The position numbers were made by a program, and so were the translations under genes. Positions 63,066 through 64,000 of a stretch of DNA of 64,000 bases are shown piece after piece. The notes under the pieces are model-generated. The model did not search any database. It was not told the origin of the DNA and saw only the letters and a program-made list of their open reading frames with translations. The stretch is from positions 134,520 through 198,519 of the forward strand of contig JADJMI010000009.1 in NCBI GenBank assembly GCA_016709665.1, read 5' to 3'. This DNA is from Betaproteobacteria bacterium. Its GTDB lineage: Bacteria > Pseudomonadota > Gammaproteobacteria > Burkholderiales > Usitatibacteraceae. The number at the start of each line of letters is the position of its first letter. Position 1 is the stretch's first letter.

Positions 63066-63844
63066 CTACAAGCGGAGCCAACTGGAACGCGGGGCGGGGT
63101 CGATTTCTAATCTGACTCTATCCCCCGAAGTATCCCGCGACCTCACGCAACAGGGATCGCGTACCGCCTTGTAGGCGTTCCGGCTACCCCTTGCCTTTCC
63201 CTCGGCCGTGATCGGGCCGGTTGATCTTTCCCGGCTTCCGAAAGCCCTGATTAGCTCGGCCTGCCGCGCCCGCAATTCAGTGTCCAGCCGTTCGCCATGG
63301 TCGCCCCCAAAAGTTCGTTTGCACAATTTCCGGCTTCCCGTGCGCGTGCGGCGCGCCTGCGCGTATTGGTCGGAAACCCTGCCCCGTTATTCACCTGTTC
63401 GGCCCGTGAGCAATGTTGGCCTGTCGGACGAAAGCTACCGGCGCAGGATTCTTGATCGCGGCGAGGTTTCAATGGTGGCGCGACAATGGCCCTGTGCCCA
63501 AGCGCAAGGCGCATATAGCGGTCGGCCGTATCCGTGTATTCGCCATGTTCAGAATGGAGCGGCGAGCAAGGAAGTGAAACAACGCATCTAGCGCTGGCCT
63601 GCGCAGCAAGCGTCGCCTCGCCCTCCGAAAGGTCGCCCTTTACTGCCGCCGCTGTCAGGGCTTCCAGCTCCCCCAAGGTCGCGCCGATATCCAGCTTTGC
63701 GTTCGATACGCCGGAACCGATCTTGTGGACGGTGAGCGCAGCGCGAAACTCCGGCCCGGTGCAATACCTCGCCGTAAGGGCCTGCTCGGTTTCGCCTTCG
63801 CGCCGATGCATGGCGAGGTTGTCTCCAGAATCAGTCTCACTCAT
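63066..63844 (-). pseudogene. Hypothetical protein of mobile-element type, frameshifted
   Basis: Minus-strand frame starting at ATG 63842-63844 (MSETDSGDNLAMHRREGETE), with ALTVHKIGSGVSNAKLDIGA and GEYTDTADRYMRLAL, then a second part in another frame: GERLDTELRARQAELIRAFG and GPITAEGKARGSRNAYK. I recall such 'YIDTADRYMRLAL' and 'GPxTAEGKAR' segments in uncharacterised proteins of integrated elements and phages. Frame breaks fall near 63310 and in the middle. Function unknown. Confidence 0.4.
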
Positions 63845-63847
63845 CGC

Positions 63848-63961
63848 CTACCTCGCTTCCATGGGGAACCCTGCCTGCCGCTCGGCATCGGCACGGGCCA
63901 ACCCGGCGTCAAACTCAAGGATCGCCGCCCGTTCCTCGCGGGCTTCCTGTCGCGGCTATAG
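63848..63961 (-). CDS. C-terminal fragment of an unknown protein
   Basis: Coding-like minus-strand frame ending in TAG at 63848-63850: REERAAILEFDAGLARADAE followed by RQAGFPMEAR. No start codon is seen before a stop near 63961, so it is a fragment or frameshifted. It lies just upstream of the preceding hypothetical gene, suggesting one operon on an integrated element. Confidence 0.35.
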
Positions 63962-64000
63962 CGACGATGCCCGAATGTTCAGCATTCAGGTCGCCGGTAA

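Noticed and set aside
1..64000. CRISPR arrays, rRNA or tRNA genes, complete insertion sequences
   Set aside because: No regularly spaced repeats, tRNA-like cloverleaf or transposase was found by eye; short tRNAs could still be missed.

Overview
The window is a GC-rich (about 70 %) stretch of a purple phototrophic proteobacterium. It holds a nearly complete photosynthesis gene cluster (about 4.9-57.4 kb) flanked by ordinary chromosomal genes. The blocks bchFNBHLM-lhaA-puhABC-acsF-puhE-dxs-bchE and crtE-crtF-bchCXYZ-pufBALMC, the AcsF cyclase, the PpsR/AerR regulators and the four-haem PufC resemble the Rubrivivax-type clusters of Betaproteobacteria. That class assignment is an inference; no rRNA gene is present to test it.

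Layout. 1-4.6 kb: end of feoA, feoB, a SLAC1/TehA-type transporter and a chemoreceptor. 4.6-9.2 kb: bciB, bchO, a putative exported hydrolase and crtB. 9.2-19.2 kb: crtI, then a bacteriophytochrome facing a minus-strand run of bphO, bchD, bchI, crtC and crtD. 19.2-30.8 kb, plus strand: crtE, crtF, bchCXYZ, pufBALMC and an LH2 pair pucBA, closed by a strong terminator. 30.8-50.5 kb, minus strand: a superoperon read from bchF down through bchN, B, H, L, M, lhaA, puhA, B, C, acsF, puhE, dxs, bchE, bchJ and a pucC-type gene. 50.8-57.4 kb, plus strand: aerR, ppsR, bchG, a third PucC-family gene, bchP and tspO. 57.4-62.1 kb: small membrane, START-like, CsbD-like, DUF3309-like and Trp-rich proteins, a broken acyl-CoA dehydrogenase and a broken PAS-GAF-HD-GYP gene. 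62.1-64 kb: lower-GC, gene-poor sequence with fragments that look like the edge of an integrated element.

How it works together. DXS and CrtE feed isoprenoids to carotenoids (CrtB, I, C, D, F; spheroidene/spirilloxanthin series, no crtA seen) and to the bacteriochlorophyll tail (BchG, BchP). BchIDHO, BchM, AcsF/BchE, BciB/BchJ, BchLNB, BchF, BchXYZ and BchC make bacteriochlorophyll a. PufBA/LM/C and PuhA form LH1 and the reaction centre, PucBA forms LH2, and PuhB, C, E, LhaA and PucC assemble them. PpsR-type operators (TGT-N12-ACA) lie in the crtI/bphP, crtD/crtE, crtF/bchC and bchF/aerR gaps, with a near-match before bchG. A bacteriophytochrome without a kinase domain, its haem oxygenase, AerR and PpsR make a plausible light/oxygen/B12 control circuit.

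Caveat. At least seven cluster genes (bphP, bphO, bchD, crtF, pufL, dxs, bchH) each carry one apparent single-base frameshift in an otherwise intact reading frame, and the 58-61 kb genes carry many more. The pattern looks more like consensus indel errors than decay, but only reads can settle it. Corrected lengths below assume the single-base repair described in each entry.
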